Made by a program: the position numbers and the translations under genes
Notes under the pieces: model-generated
Databases searched by the model: none
What the model was told of the DNA's origin: nothing
Seen by the model: the letters and a program-made list of their open reading frames with translations, nothing else
Shown: positions 42,327 to 48,964 of the stretch, one piece after another
Layout: each line of letters starts with the position of its first letter
Position numbering within the stretch: position 1 is the first letter of the stretch
Assembly: GCA_030019475.1 (NCBI GenBank)
Contig: JASEER010000017.1
Coordinates: 1-48,964 of the forward strand
Length of the DNA stretch: 48,964 bases
Direction of reading: 5' to 3'
DNA from: Thermoanaerobacterales bacterium
Lineage (GTDB): Bacteria; Bacillota; Desulfotomaculia; Desulfotomaculales; JASEER01

Positions 42327-42603
42327 CCAGGCCGGCACAGCGCCGCGTGGCGCGCGCACCGGGCTCACCGCCCCCTTGCGCGGCGGTGCCGGCCCGGTGA
42401 CCCAACCCGATTTTCATCCGCCCGCATCCGTACCCCGCCTCCCGCGACCCGTATCCGCAAGGCAGGAATCCACCCCCCGTGCGGCGAATCCTGTCCAACA
42501 TTCTCGAAAACGGTGATCGTCTTCCCCTCGGACCGGTGAAAGATGCCGCGCCGCAAGGGGAGTTTGTGTATGGCTGTTTGCCGTTTGGGTGGAGGGTGTT
42601 GGT
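42327..42603. other. Intergenic region with GC-rich hairpin
   Basis: No gene is recognised. A strong inverted repeat at 42357-42399 pairs CACCGGGC and CACCGCC with GGCGGTG and GCCCGGTG around a short loop. There is no T-run, so it is not a typical terminator. A second pair, GCCGGCAC (from 42331) with GTGCCGGC (to about 42393), gives an alternative fold. The rest holds the GGAGGG site for the FemAB gene. Confidence 0.5.
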
Positions 42604-43689
42604 TTGCGGGGGCGTGTACTTGAGGAGAAGGAGCGCGAAAGGTTCGATGCTTTTGTAGCCGGGCACGCCAAGGGTCATATTCTGCAATCCTGGGCCTGGG
42701 GTGCGGTCAAGGCCGGCACCGGCTGGCGGGCACACCGCCTTGTGCTGGAAGATGATGATGGCGGTATTCGGGGCGCGGTCAGCATCCTCGAGCGGGAATT
42801 GCCCGTCGTCAGGCGTCCCATTTTTTATTCCCCGCGGGGGCCGGTGGTCGACTTCGGTGATGCCGAGGCCTTCGCCGCTCTGTGCCGGGCGGTCCGGGAA
42901 TTAGCCGAAAAGCGGGGAGCCGTTTTCTGGAAGATCGACCCCGATCTGCCGGCGGAGCCGGCGACGGCGGCCTTCCTGCTGGACCAGGGATTCCGTGAAC
43001 TGGCGCGGGGTCCGAACTTCGAGGGCGTGCAGCCCCGGTTTGTCTTCCGGCTTTCCCTGGAGCGGGAGTTGGACGGAATCTTTGCCTCGTTCTCTTCGAA
43101 GACGCGCTACAATATAAGGCTGGCGGGGCGCCGGGGTGTGACGGTGCGCACCGGGACGGCCGAGGATCTGCCGGCCTTCTACGCCCTCTTGCGGGAAACG
43201 GCGGAGCGCGACCGCTTCCTTATCCGGGGTGCGGGATATTTCGACCTCATCTGGCGCCACATCATCGAGCGCGGCTACGGGCGGCTGTTCATGGCCGATT
43301 ACCAGGGGGAGCCGATTGCCGCCACGCTGGCCTTCACCATCGGGGACAAGGCCTGGTATATCTACGGCGCCTCGGGAAACCGGCACCGGGACGCGATGCC
43401 GAACTACGCCCTGCAGTGGGCTATGATCTGCTGGGCGAAGGAACTCGGCTGCCGGATGTACGACTTTCGGGGGGTTTCGGGCGATCTGAACCCGGACAAC
43501 CCCCTCTACGGCCTGTACCGCTTCAAGAAAGGCTTCAACGGTGACTTCGTGGAATTCGTCGGCGAGTTCGACTACGTCTTCGCGCCCGTTATCTATAACC
43601 TCTGGCAATGGGGCGAACCGCGCTACCGTCGTTGGCGGGGGCGGCTGGCGGAGTTGCGGAAGCGCCTGGCGGGGGGTGGCCGCCGGTGA
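42604..43689 (+). CDS. FemAB-family peptidyltransferase (peptidoglycan cross-bridge type)
   Basis: The 361-aa protein has the double-GNAT FemX/FemAB fold. It includes HILQSWAWGAVKAGTGWRAHRL, PIFYSPRGPVVDF, FSSKTRYNIRLAGRRGV, RDRFLIRGAGYF, the second-domain AWYIYGASGNRHRDAMPNY, and the C-terminal YDFRGVSGDLNPDNPLYGLYRFKKGF. These enzymes add amino acids from aminoacyl-tRNA to lipid II. There is no tRNA-synthetase-like coiled-coil arm, as in Weissella FemX. TTG 42604 is favoured by GGAGGG 7 bases upstream; GTG 42589 is the alternative. The stop overlaps alr (GTGA), linking it to cell-wall synthesis. Confidence 0.9.
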   Translation: MRGRVLEEKERERFDAFVAGHAKGHILQSWAWGAVKAGTGWRAHRLVLEDDDGGIRGAVSILERELPVVRRPIFYSPRGPVVDFGDAEAFAALCRAVRELAEKRGAVFWKIDPDLPAEPATAAFLLDQGFRELARGPNFEGVQPRFVFRLSLERELDGIFASFSSKTRYNIRLAGRRGVTVRTGTAEDLPAFYALLRETAERDRFLIRGAGYFDLIWRHIIERGYGRLFMADYQGEPIAATLAFTIGDKAWYIYGASGNRHRDAMPNYALQWAMICWAKELGCRMYDFRGVSGDLNPDNPLYGLYRFKKGFNGDFVEFVGEFDYVFAPVIYNLWQWGEPRYRRWRGRLAELRKRLAGGGRR

Positions 43690-44882
43690 GCGAAGCGCGG
43701 CTTTTACCGGAAGTCGGGCCGACCTGGGTGGAGATTGACCTGGACAACCTGGCCCATAACGTACGGGAAGTGCGTAAGATGATCGGCCCCCGGGTACGGC
43801 TGCTGGCGGTGGTGAAGGCTGATGCCTACGGGCACGGTGCGGTCGAGGTGGCGCGGGTCGTCATGGCGCACGGGGCCGACCGCCTGGGGGTCTTCAGCCT
43901 GGCGGAGGCGCGGGAACTGCGCGCCGCCGGGATCAAGGCGCCGACCATGGTCTTTGCGTCGCCGCTCCTGGAGCAGGTGGACGAGGCGGTGGCCCTGGAC
44001 GTGGCGGTCAATGTGGCCGCCGAGGATGTGGCCCGGGCGTTGGGCGCCGCCGGCCGGCGGGCGGGACGGACCGTGCCGGTACACCTGGAGGTGGACACCG
44101 GCATGCGGCGCGGCGGGGTCGGGCCGGCGGAGGCGCCGGAGCTTTGCGCCCGCCTGGCGGAGATCGAAGGGATCGCCCTGGAGGGCGTTTATACCCACTT
44201 CGTGCACCCGGACGCCCGGAGGAACAGGAGACAGTTGGAACAGTTCGAGTCCGTTCTCGCCGAGTTGACACGGCGGGGGCTCAGGCCGCCCATAGCCCAT
44301 GCCGCGAACAGCGCCGGAGTCGTCGGGCTGCCGGAGTCTTATCTCGACATGGTCAGGGTGGGGAACCTTCTCTATGGCGTGGGGGCGCATGGTTCCGGCC
44401 TCGACGTCAGGCTCACCTGGAGCTTGAAGGCGAGGGTGGTGCAGGTCCGCAGGGTGGCGCGGGGCGAGGGGGTAGGGTACGGCAGCGACTTCATCGCCAA
44501 CCGCGATATGACCGTCGGCGTCCTGGCCGTCGGCCTGGCCGACGGGTTCATGCTTGACCCGGTTCGCCCGGTGGCGCGCCCGCTGGATTGGTTGAGCCGG
44601 GTGGTTATGGCCGGGCTGCAAGGCTGGCGCGCCATGTCACGCGGGAACGGCGTGCGCCTGGCCGGTCGTCCCGCGCGGCTGGTAGGGCGGGTTGGCATGC
44701 AACACTGCCTGGTCGACATAAGCGGCATGGATGTCCAGGAGGGCGACGTGGCGACTGTTCAGTGCCGCTGGACCGCCGTCTCGTCCAGGGTGCCCCGGGT
44801 ATACATCGAGACGGGCCGGCCGATTAAGGTGGCCCTGCCGGCGGAGCGGCGAATAGTGGCCTTCGGCACGCCGTCGGCCTGA
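43686..44882 (+). CDS. alr: Alanine racemase
   Basis: A 398-aa PLP enzyme that makes D-Ala for peptidoglycan. The catalytic Lys is in AVVKADAYGHG near 45 and the fold-type III barrel contains VHLEVDTGMRRGG. The catalytic Tyr is in VGYGSDFIA, followed by GLADGF. The usual CMDQ motif reads GMQHCLVDIS, so the conserved Asp after Met is replaced by Gln, a variant worth noting. GTG 43686 overlaps the FemAB stop by 4 bases. A role in spore germination control is also possible, as many spore formers have two racemases. Confidence 0.93.
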   Translation: MSEARLLPEVGPTWVEIDLDNLAHNVREVRKMIGPRVRLLAVVKADAYGHGAVEVARVVMAHGADRLGVFSLAEARELRAAGIKAPTMVFASPLLEQVDEAVALDVAVNVAAEDVARALGAAGRRAGRTVPVHLEVDTGMRRGGVGPAEAPELCARLAEIEGIALEGVYTHFVHPDARRNRRQLEQFESVLAELTRRGLRPPIAHAANSAGVVGLPESYLDMVRVGNLLYGVGAHGSGLDVRLTWSLKARVVQVRRVARGEGVGYGSDFIANRDMTVGVLAVGLADGFMLDPVRPVARPLDWLSRVVMAGLQGWRAMSRGNGVRLAGRPARLVGRVGMQHCLVDISGMDVQEGDVATVQCRWTAVSSRVPRVYIETGRPIKVALPAERRIVAFGTPSA

Positions 44883-44895
44883 GGGGCCGTCCCTC

Positions 44896-45141
44896 TTAAC
44901 GGTTGTCCCGGTCGGCGAGGTTCGCTTCCGCTTTGCACCGGCCTTCCCGGGCCAGGGCCTCTTCTCCGGCCTCGACCAGGGCGGCGGGTCCGCGCCCGGG
45001 GTCGGGCGCTTGGGATGGCGGAACGATACCGTTCACCGACTTATTCTCATCGGCCAGCCCTATCTCCTTGGCCGTTTCCCACTGCAAGTAGTCGTATTGC
45101 CTCAGGGTGCGCAGCCGGTCGAAATCCTTCTTATGGCTCAT
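44896..45141 (-). CDS. Small possible spore protein (SASP-like N-terminus)
   Basis: An 81-aa basic/acidic, Cys-free protein. Its N-terminal part (RQYDYLQWETAKEIGLAD) resembles the first helix of alpha/beta-type small acid-soluble spore proteins. The expected second motif (LTxRExGxxGG) is absent and the C-terminus (ALVEAGEEALAREGRC) differs, with one Cys near the end. AGGTG precedes ATG 45141. A sigma-G-like promoter stands upstream. I cannot place it in a family with confidence. Confidence 0.5.
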   Translation of the reverse strand: MSHKKDFDRLRTLRQYDYLQWETAKEIGLADENKSVNGIVPPSQAPDPGRGPAALVEAGEEALAREGRCKAEANLADRDNR

Positions 45142-45159
45142 CACTCAACACCTAGTGTG

Positions 45160-45190
45160 CAGTTTGTTTATCCTTGGGCAGCTTTATTCA
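45160..45190 (-). promoter_or_regulatory. Sigma-G-like promoter for the small spore-protein candidate
   Basis: On the minus strand TGAATA (complement 45185-45190) and CAAACTG (complement 45160-45166) are 18 bases apart. The sigma-G consensus is about TGAATA-N17/18-CATACTA, so the match is 6/6 and 5/7. It lies 19 bases before the start codon of the small gene, inside a locally AT-rich stretch (45145-45299). The same gap also holds TATAAA at 45274-45279, a possible -10 for uspA. Confidence 0.35.
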
Positions 45191-45299
45191 TACAACCCCC
45201 CTCTTGCAAATAATCAGAAAACACATTATCTTATTGGTTAGTGAAAACGGTAACAAGTCGGAGCTGTTATGACTATAAATTACACGGGGTGATGTTGGA

Positions 45300-45779
45300 A
45301 TGCTGACCAAGATCCTGGCCGCCGTTGACGGTTCGGCGAACTCTATTCGTGCGGTCCACGTGGCGGTAGACATCCTCCTGCGCGATGCTCCCGGAACACT
45401 GACCCTGGTTTACGTCGGGAAAGCACCGTCGGCGTTGGAATGGTTCCACGGGCCCGGCGGGGGTTTGACCGGAGGGCTGGGCGAGGTGGAACGGCAGGAA
45501 CAGGCGGCGATCGAGACGGCGACCAGGGAGGGGCACAGCATCCTCGAAGAGGCCTACGCCGTCGCCCTGGAGAAGCTTAAGGAGCGCCCCGTACGCGTCG
45601 AAAAGCTGGTGGTCTTCGGTGACCCCGCGGAGGAGATTATCCGGTACGCCGAGGAGAAGGGCTATGATGTCGTTGTCATGGGCAGCCGCGGCTCAGGACC
45701 GCTACGGGGTGTTTTGCTTGGAAGTGTAAGCTACAAGGTTCTTAACAGCGCACGTTGCCCCGTCCTGATCGTCAAATAG
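45300..45779 (+). CDS. Universal stress protein (UspA family)
   Basis: A 159-aa Usp-fold protein: ILAAVDGSANSIRAVHVAVD at the start and DVVVMGSRGSGPLRGVLLGSVSYKVL near the end. The latter is the ATP-binding G-2x-G-9x-G-(S/T) motif, followed by CPVLIVK. Likely ATP-binding. The ATG at 45300 follows GGGGTGATG. The Na/Pi cotransporter gene starts 16 bases after its stop, so the two are probably co-transcribed. Confidence 0.93.
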   Translation: MLTKILAAVDGSANSIRAVHVAVDILLRDAPGTLTLVYVGKAPSALEWFHGPGGGLTGGLGEVERQEQAAIETATREGHSILEEAYAVALEKLKERPVRVEKLVVFGDPAEEIIRYAEEKGYDVVVMGSRGSGPLRGVLLGSVSYKVLNSARCPVLIVK

Positions 45780-45795
45780 AGGCAGGCGATACGCT

Positions 45796-47514
45796 TTGAC
45801 AGACGCATCATGGGCTTTCATGGCTTTCGGTTTCCTGGGCGGGGTCGGCATCCTCCTGTACGGCATCCAGGTGATGGGTGACGGCCTGCAGAAGATCCTC
45901 GGCCGTCAGCTTCGCCAGATGCTGGAATCGGTGACCAAGAGGCCGGTTTTTGGTGTTCTGGCGGGTGTTGTTGTCACCGTCCTCTTCCAGAGCAGCACGG
46001 CGACGACCGTGATCCTCGTCGGCCTTACCAGCGCGGCCGTCATTACCCTGAGGCAGTGTATGCCGGTGATCCTCGGCGCCGATATCGGCACGACCATCAC
46101 CGCCCAGCTTATCGCCCTCAAGTTTACTGAACTGTCGCTCCTGATCGTGGGATTGGGCGCTCCTATCGTTTTCTTCGCCAAGAGGGACCGTCACCGCCGG
46201 ATCGGTCAGGCCATCACCGGGTTCGGCCTGCTGTTTCTCGGCCTCAAGATCATCGGCGACACGATGCATCCTCTGCAGGATGTACCGGCCTTTACGGACA
46301 CCCTCCTGGCCGTCAGCAGCAACCCGGTGCTGGCCGTGATCGTGGCCGCCCTGGTAACCTTCCTGGTGCACAGCAGCGCCGCGGTGCTCGGGATTGTCAT
46401 GGTCCTGGCCACCAAGGGCATGGTCGACCTCTACGGGGCCATCTATCTCCTGCTCGGGGCCAACGTGGGCACATCCTTCACGGCCCTGCTGGCGAGCATC
46501 GGTTCCCGCCGGGAGGCGCAAAGGGTCGCTATGGCCCATTTTCTGGCCAAGATGGGCGGTACGGCTTTGCTCTTCCCCGTCGTGCCCTGGTACGGCTCGC
46601 TGTTAACCCACGTCACGCCCTCGGTGGCGTTCCAGGTCGCCAACGCCCATACCTTCTTTAACGTGGGGCTGGCGGTGGTCTTCCTGCCCTTCAGCAACTT
46701 CGGCTGTCTGATACTTGAAAGGCTGCTGCCGGACAAGAAGATCCCCGAACTGGAACCCAAGTACCTCCGCGAGGAGGTCATCAGCGCCCCCTCGGTGGCC
46801 ATCGGATTGGCGCGCAAGGAAACGGTACGCCTTTCCGCCGAGACATTGAGGGTCGTGCGCGACGCGGAACGTGCTCTCCTGGAGGGCAACACGGACCTCC
46901 TGGACCGCATTACCCATAAAGAAAGAGTAATGGACACCTTATGCAAGACGGCGGTGTCCTACCTTACGCGTGTCCTGCGCCAGCCGCTGAGCCGCGATGA
47001 AATGGAGTACGCCATGGGGCTTATACACGTGCTGGACGGATTGGAGAAGATCACTGACATCGTGGAGCGGAATATCAAGTTCCTTATCGAGAGCAAAATG
47101 GCGCAGGGCGTTGAGTTCTCCGCGCGGGGCAGGGACGAACTGTCAAAGGTCATCAGCCAGGTGAGCGACCTGATGCGGGTGACGCACAAAGCGCTGGTAC
47201 AGGACGACTTCTGTCTCGCGGAGCAGGCGGTAACCGGTCAGCCCCGGATAGCGACCCTGGTTCGGGAACTGCGGCAGGCACACGTCCACCGTTTGACGGA
47301 GGGGATCAAGGAGACGGAAGCCACCAGCAACCTGCACCTGGAGTTCCTGACCAGTTACCAGCAGCTCAGCGAACTCGTACGGGATATCGCGTTCACCATT
47401 CTGGAGCAGCTTGCCAAGAGCAAATGCTGTCTCCCCGGTGTCCAGGCCGTGGCAAAAAAAGCGGCGGATGATGTAACGGAGGAGAAAAAGGAGAACCGGG
47501 CGGTTTCAGCCTAG
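45796..47514 (+). CDS. Na+/phosphate cotransporter family protein with PhoU-like tail
   Basis: The 572-aa protein has two NptA/Na-Pi repeats with the family motif QSSTATTVILVGLTSA in the first and HSSAAVLGIVMVLA in the second. About eight to ten hydrophobic helices end near residue 315. A cytoplasmic PhoU-like helical domain (residues ~340-550) follows. Such proteins move phosphate or similar anions with sodium. TTG 45796 follows GAGGCAGGCGA. The C-terminus converges on the SpoIIM-like gene with an 11-base gap and no clear terminator. Confidence 0.92.
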   Translation: MTDASWAFMAFGFLGGVGILLYGIQVMGDGLQKILGRQLRQMLESVTKRPVFGVLAGVVVTVLFQSSTATTVILVGLTSAAVITLRQCMPVILGADIGTTITAQLIALKFTELSLLIVGLGAPIVFFAKRDRHRRIGQAITGFGLLFLGLKIIGDTMHPLQDVPAFTDTLLAVSSNPVLAVIVAALVTFLVHSSAAVLGIVMVLATKGMVDLYGAIYLLLGANVGTSFTALLASIGSRREAQRVAMAHFLAKMGGTALLFPVVPWYGSLLTHVTPSVAFQVANAHTFFNVGLAVVFLPFSNFGCLILERLLPDKKIPELEPKYLREEVISAPSVAIGLARKETVRLSAETLRVVRDAERALLEGNTDLLDRITHKERVMDTLCKTAVSYLTRVLRQPLSRDEMEYAMGLIHVLDGLEKITDIVERNIKFLIESKMAQGVEFSARGRDELSKVISQVSDLMRVTHKALVQDDFCLAEQAVTGQPRIATLVRELRQAHVHRLTEGIKETEATSNLHLEFLTSYQQLSELVRDIAFTILEQLAKSKCCLPGVQAVAKKAADDVTEEKKENRAVSA

Positions 47515-47525
47515 TCCCCGCGTTA

Positions 47526-48143
47526 TTACCTTAGCACCCGGGCCAGGACGTGCGGGGTGACGTAGACCTCGGCCGCGGCGGCCACGGCCAGCATTGGAAG
47601 GACAACCTTCAGCAGGAAGGCCATCCGCCGGCCGACGGACGGCGCATCCCGCCCGTAAAGCTGGAGGTGGGCTGTGGACAGGGCGTACCCGGCGGCAAGC
47701 AGGAGCGCCGGCAACTCGATCACCCCATGCGGCGCCAGGCCGAGGACATAGGCCCAGGGGGAGATGCCCTGTTGTCCCAGGACCACTCCCATAAAGCCCA
47801 CCATCAGCCCGTTGGTAGCGATCACGAGGAGTGCCGGCAGGGCCAGGAGGATGTGCCCGACGGCCAGCAGGATCAGGGCCACCGAGAGGTTCTTGAGGAA
47901 GATTCCCGCGGCCAGGACGGCCTCCCGTGTGCCCGGGGCCAGCGCCCGGCTGGCCCGGGCCATTTCCTTTAAGCCATCCAGGGATGGTTCCAGGAACCGG
48001 CCCACGGCGTCCGAAAAATAAGCGCCGGCGGCCGCCGCCGCCGCAAAGAGGATAACGGCCGCCAGAAAACCGTTGCGAAGCAGGGCGGGTGTCAGGGCAA
48101 ACGCCCTCCCATTCCGTTTTTCCCACACCTTACCACAATCCAT
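47526..48143 (-). CDS. SpoIIM-like (DUF95) membrane protein
   Basis: A 205-aa integral membrane protein with about five hydrophobic helices and the DUF95/SpoIIM signatures: AAGIFLKNLSVALILLAVG, a long VIATNGLMVGFMGVVLG, and GLAPHGVIELPALLLAAG. SpoIIM acts in forespore engulfment, but DUF95 proteins also occur as general stage-II-like membrane proteins in non-spore contexts. ATG 48143 is chosen; an upstream TTG would add 12 residues. The rest of the SpoIID/P machinery is not in view. Confidence 0.85.
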   Translation of the reverse strand: MDCGKVWEKRNGRAFALTPALLRNGFLAAVILFAAAAAAGAYFSDAVGRFLEPSLDGLKEMARASRALAPGTREAVLAAGIFLKNLSVALILLAVGHILLALPALLVIATNGLMVGFMGVVLGQQGISPWAYVLGLAPHGVIELPALLLAAGYALSTAHLQLYGRDAPSVGRRMAFLLKVVLPMLAVAAAAEVYVTPHVLARVLR

Positions 48144-48176
48144 GCTCGCTGCCAAGGGCAAGACAGTACCGACTAA

Positions 48177-48479
48177 CAAGGACTATGGCCGCGGCGGCGC
48201 CTCATTACGGTATAGACCTCCCGGCCGGGGGGCCGGCCTGCGTGCCCATTGACCCGAAGGAAGGCCGTTACAACCTGGCCGCCATGGCGTGCCAGGCTGA
48301 CTTCGCCTTGAGGTCAGCCCTGGGAGAAGTTGTTCTGCGTGCCGCGAACGAGCAGAAGGTCCTGGATGAATCCCCCAGGCCTACAAGGATATTCACGCCG
48401 TCGTGGAGACCCTGGCCGAGATCGGGCTGACGCGCAAGGTGGCGCTGATCCTTCGGCCGTGATTAAAGGTGAAGATTAG
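48177..48479 (+). pseudogene. rtcB: rtcB pseudogene (internal deletion and frameshift)
   Basis: The sequence repeats parts of the intact rtcB at 1.7-3.2 kb. Its first part translates as AAAPHYGIDLPAGGPACVPI, followed by DPKEGRYNLAAM, against EAAPHYGIELPSRGLACVPV in the intact gene; nucleotides such as GGCGGCGCCTCATTACGG are identical. It then jumps to the C-terminal region. In other frames the end reads AYKDIHAVVETLAEIGLTRKV and, after a shift, IKGED-stop at 48477-48479. About 130-150 codons between are missing, including the metal-site His and the guanylylated-His region, and at least two frameshifts occur. It cannot encode a working ligase. Confidence 0.85.
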
Positions 48480-48541
48480 AAACGCATGTTAACGGGAGAG
48501 GGGTCTTCCGGCCCGCCGCACAAGGATGGGGATGGATAGGG

Positions 48542-48964
48542 ATGTTCTCCTGGATCAGACGACACCACCGGTATGCCCGGCGCTACCGCGCCATCGCGGG
48601 TACGCTTACCAGGCACGGCTTCGATTACCTGCTGTCGCAGCTCGGGCGGACTGAACTCGTCGCCCGCTCGCGCCGCCTGGTACGGCGGGGCCGGAAGGAC
48701 GAAATCCTCCACCGGTCGCCTCCCGAGCGCCTGCGCCTGGTTTTGCAGGAACTCGGCCCCACCTTTATCAAGCTCGGCCAGGCCCTGTCCATACGGGGCG
48801 ACCTGTTGAGCGAGGACTACATCCGTGAACTGGAGAAGCTCCAGGATGCCGTCCCGCCCGTGGATGCGCCGGAGATCCGCCGCCGGATCGCCGAGGAATT
48901 GGGTCGTCCCCTCGAGGAGGCCTTTACGACGTTCGACGCCGTAGCCAGGGGCATGTCGTCGAAC
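48542..48964 (+). CDS. UbiB/ABC1 kinase-like protein, truncated by window end
   Basis: The first 141 residues of an ABC1/UbiB atypical kinase. RRYRAIAGTLTRHGFDYLLSQ and RLVLQELGPTFIKLGQALS lead to the family's KxGQ motif, then RGDLLSEDYIRELEKLQDAVPP. This family regulates quinone or lipid metabolism. The kinase core lies beyond the window. ATG 48542 is the best start, following GGATAGG. Confidence 0.9.
   Translation, partial: MFSWIRRHHRYARRYRAIAGTLTRHGFDYLLSQLGRTELVARSRRLVRRGRKDEILHRSPPERLRLVLQELGPTFIKLGQALSIRGDLLSEDYIRELEKLQDAVPPVDAPEIRRRIAEELGRPLEEAFTTFDAVARGMSSN

Noticed and set aside
1-48964. CRISPR arrays, tRNA or rRNA genes, insertion sequences
   Set aside because: Reading both strands showed no regular repeat-spacer units, no tRNA-like cloverleaf ends, no rRNA sequence and no transposase.

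Overview
The window is a GC-rich stretch of a bacterial chromosome, most likely from a spore-forming anaerobic member of the Bacillota (Moorella / Desulfotomaculum / Peptococcaceae-like). Pointers are a complete acetogen-type Wood-Ljungdahl (WL) gene set, spore photoproduct lyase, a SpoIIM-like protein, a DUF3243 protein, and frequent TTG/GTG starts behind strong Shine-Dalgarno sites. The species cannot be fixed from sequence reading alone.

Layout. 0.1-5.1 kb: a YifB/ComM ATPase, the RNA ligase RtcB and a RACo/AcsV-type reductive activator of corrinoid proteins. 5.4-23.1 kb: a long, tightly packed plus-strand WL operon. It runs NuoE-, NuoF- and NuoG-like subunits, acsA (CODH), folD, acsB (acetyl-CoA synthase), acsC, cooC, acsD, acsE, mvhD, metV, metF and fhs. 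23.2-25.75 kb: a LytTR response regulator, an unusual ferredoxin built on a NuoF C-terminal iron-sulfur module, a YbjQ-family protein and a second CooC ATPase. 25.66-28.9 kb, minus strand: a selenocysteine formate dehydrogenase with two ferredoxin subunits, preceded by what I read as a ZTP (pfl-type) riboswitch with a terminator platform. 29.2-36.8 kb: housekeeping genes (nitroreductase, DNA polymerase IV, spore photoproduct lyase, tiny membrane proteins, HAD phosphatase, YjbQ, amidohydrolase, CoA-disulfide reductase with a rhodanese domain). 36.9-49 kb: DUF2892, a copper P-type ATPase, DUF3243, a YyaL-type thioredoxin-domain protein, a TM1266-like protein, FemAB plus alanine racemase, a small possible spore protein, UspA, a Na/Pi cotransporter, a SpoIIM-like protein, a broken second copy of rtcB, and the start of a UbiB/ABC1 kinase.

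How it fits together. FdhA reduces CO2 to formate (or the reverse). Fhs, FolD and MetF/MetV carry the C1 unit on tetrahydrofolate to methyl-THF. AcsE moves the methyl group to the corrinoid protein AcsCD. AcsA makes CO and AcsB assembles acetyl-CoA. CooC matures nickel sites and the RACo-like protein reactivates the corrinoid. The NuoEFG-like module, coupled to acsA by a 4-nt start/stop overlap, suggests an NAD(H)-linked electron route to or from CODH. The riboswitch would tie formate production to 10-formyl-THF status. The pathway could run in either direction: acetogenesis, or acetate/CO oxidation in a syntroph or sulfate reducer.

Most worth following up: the ZTP-riboswitch-controlled selenoprotein FDH, the NuoEFG-CODH coupling, the accessory module at 23.2-25.75 kb, and the rtcB pseudogene.
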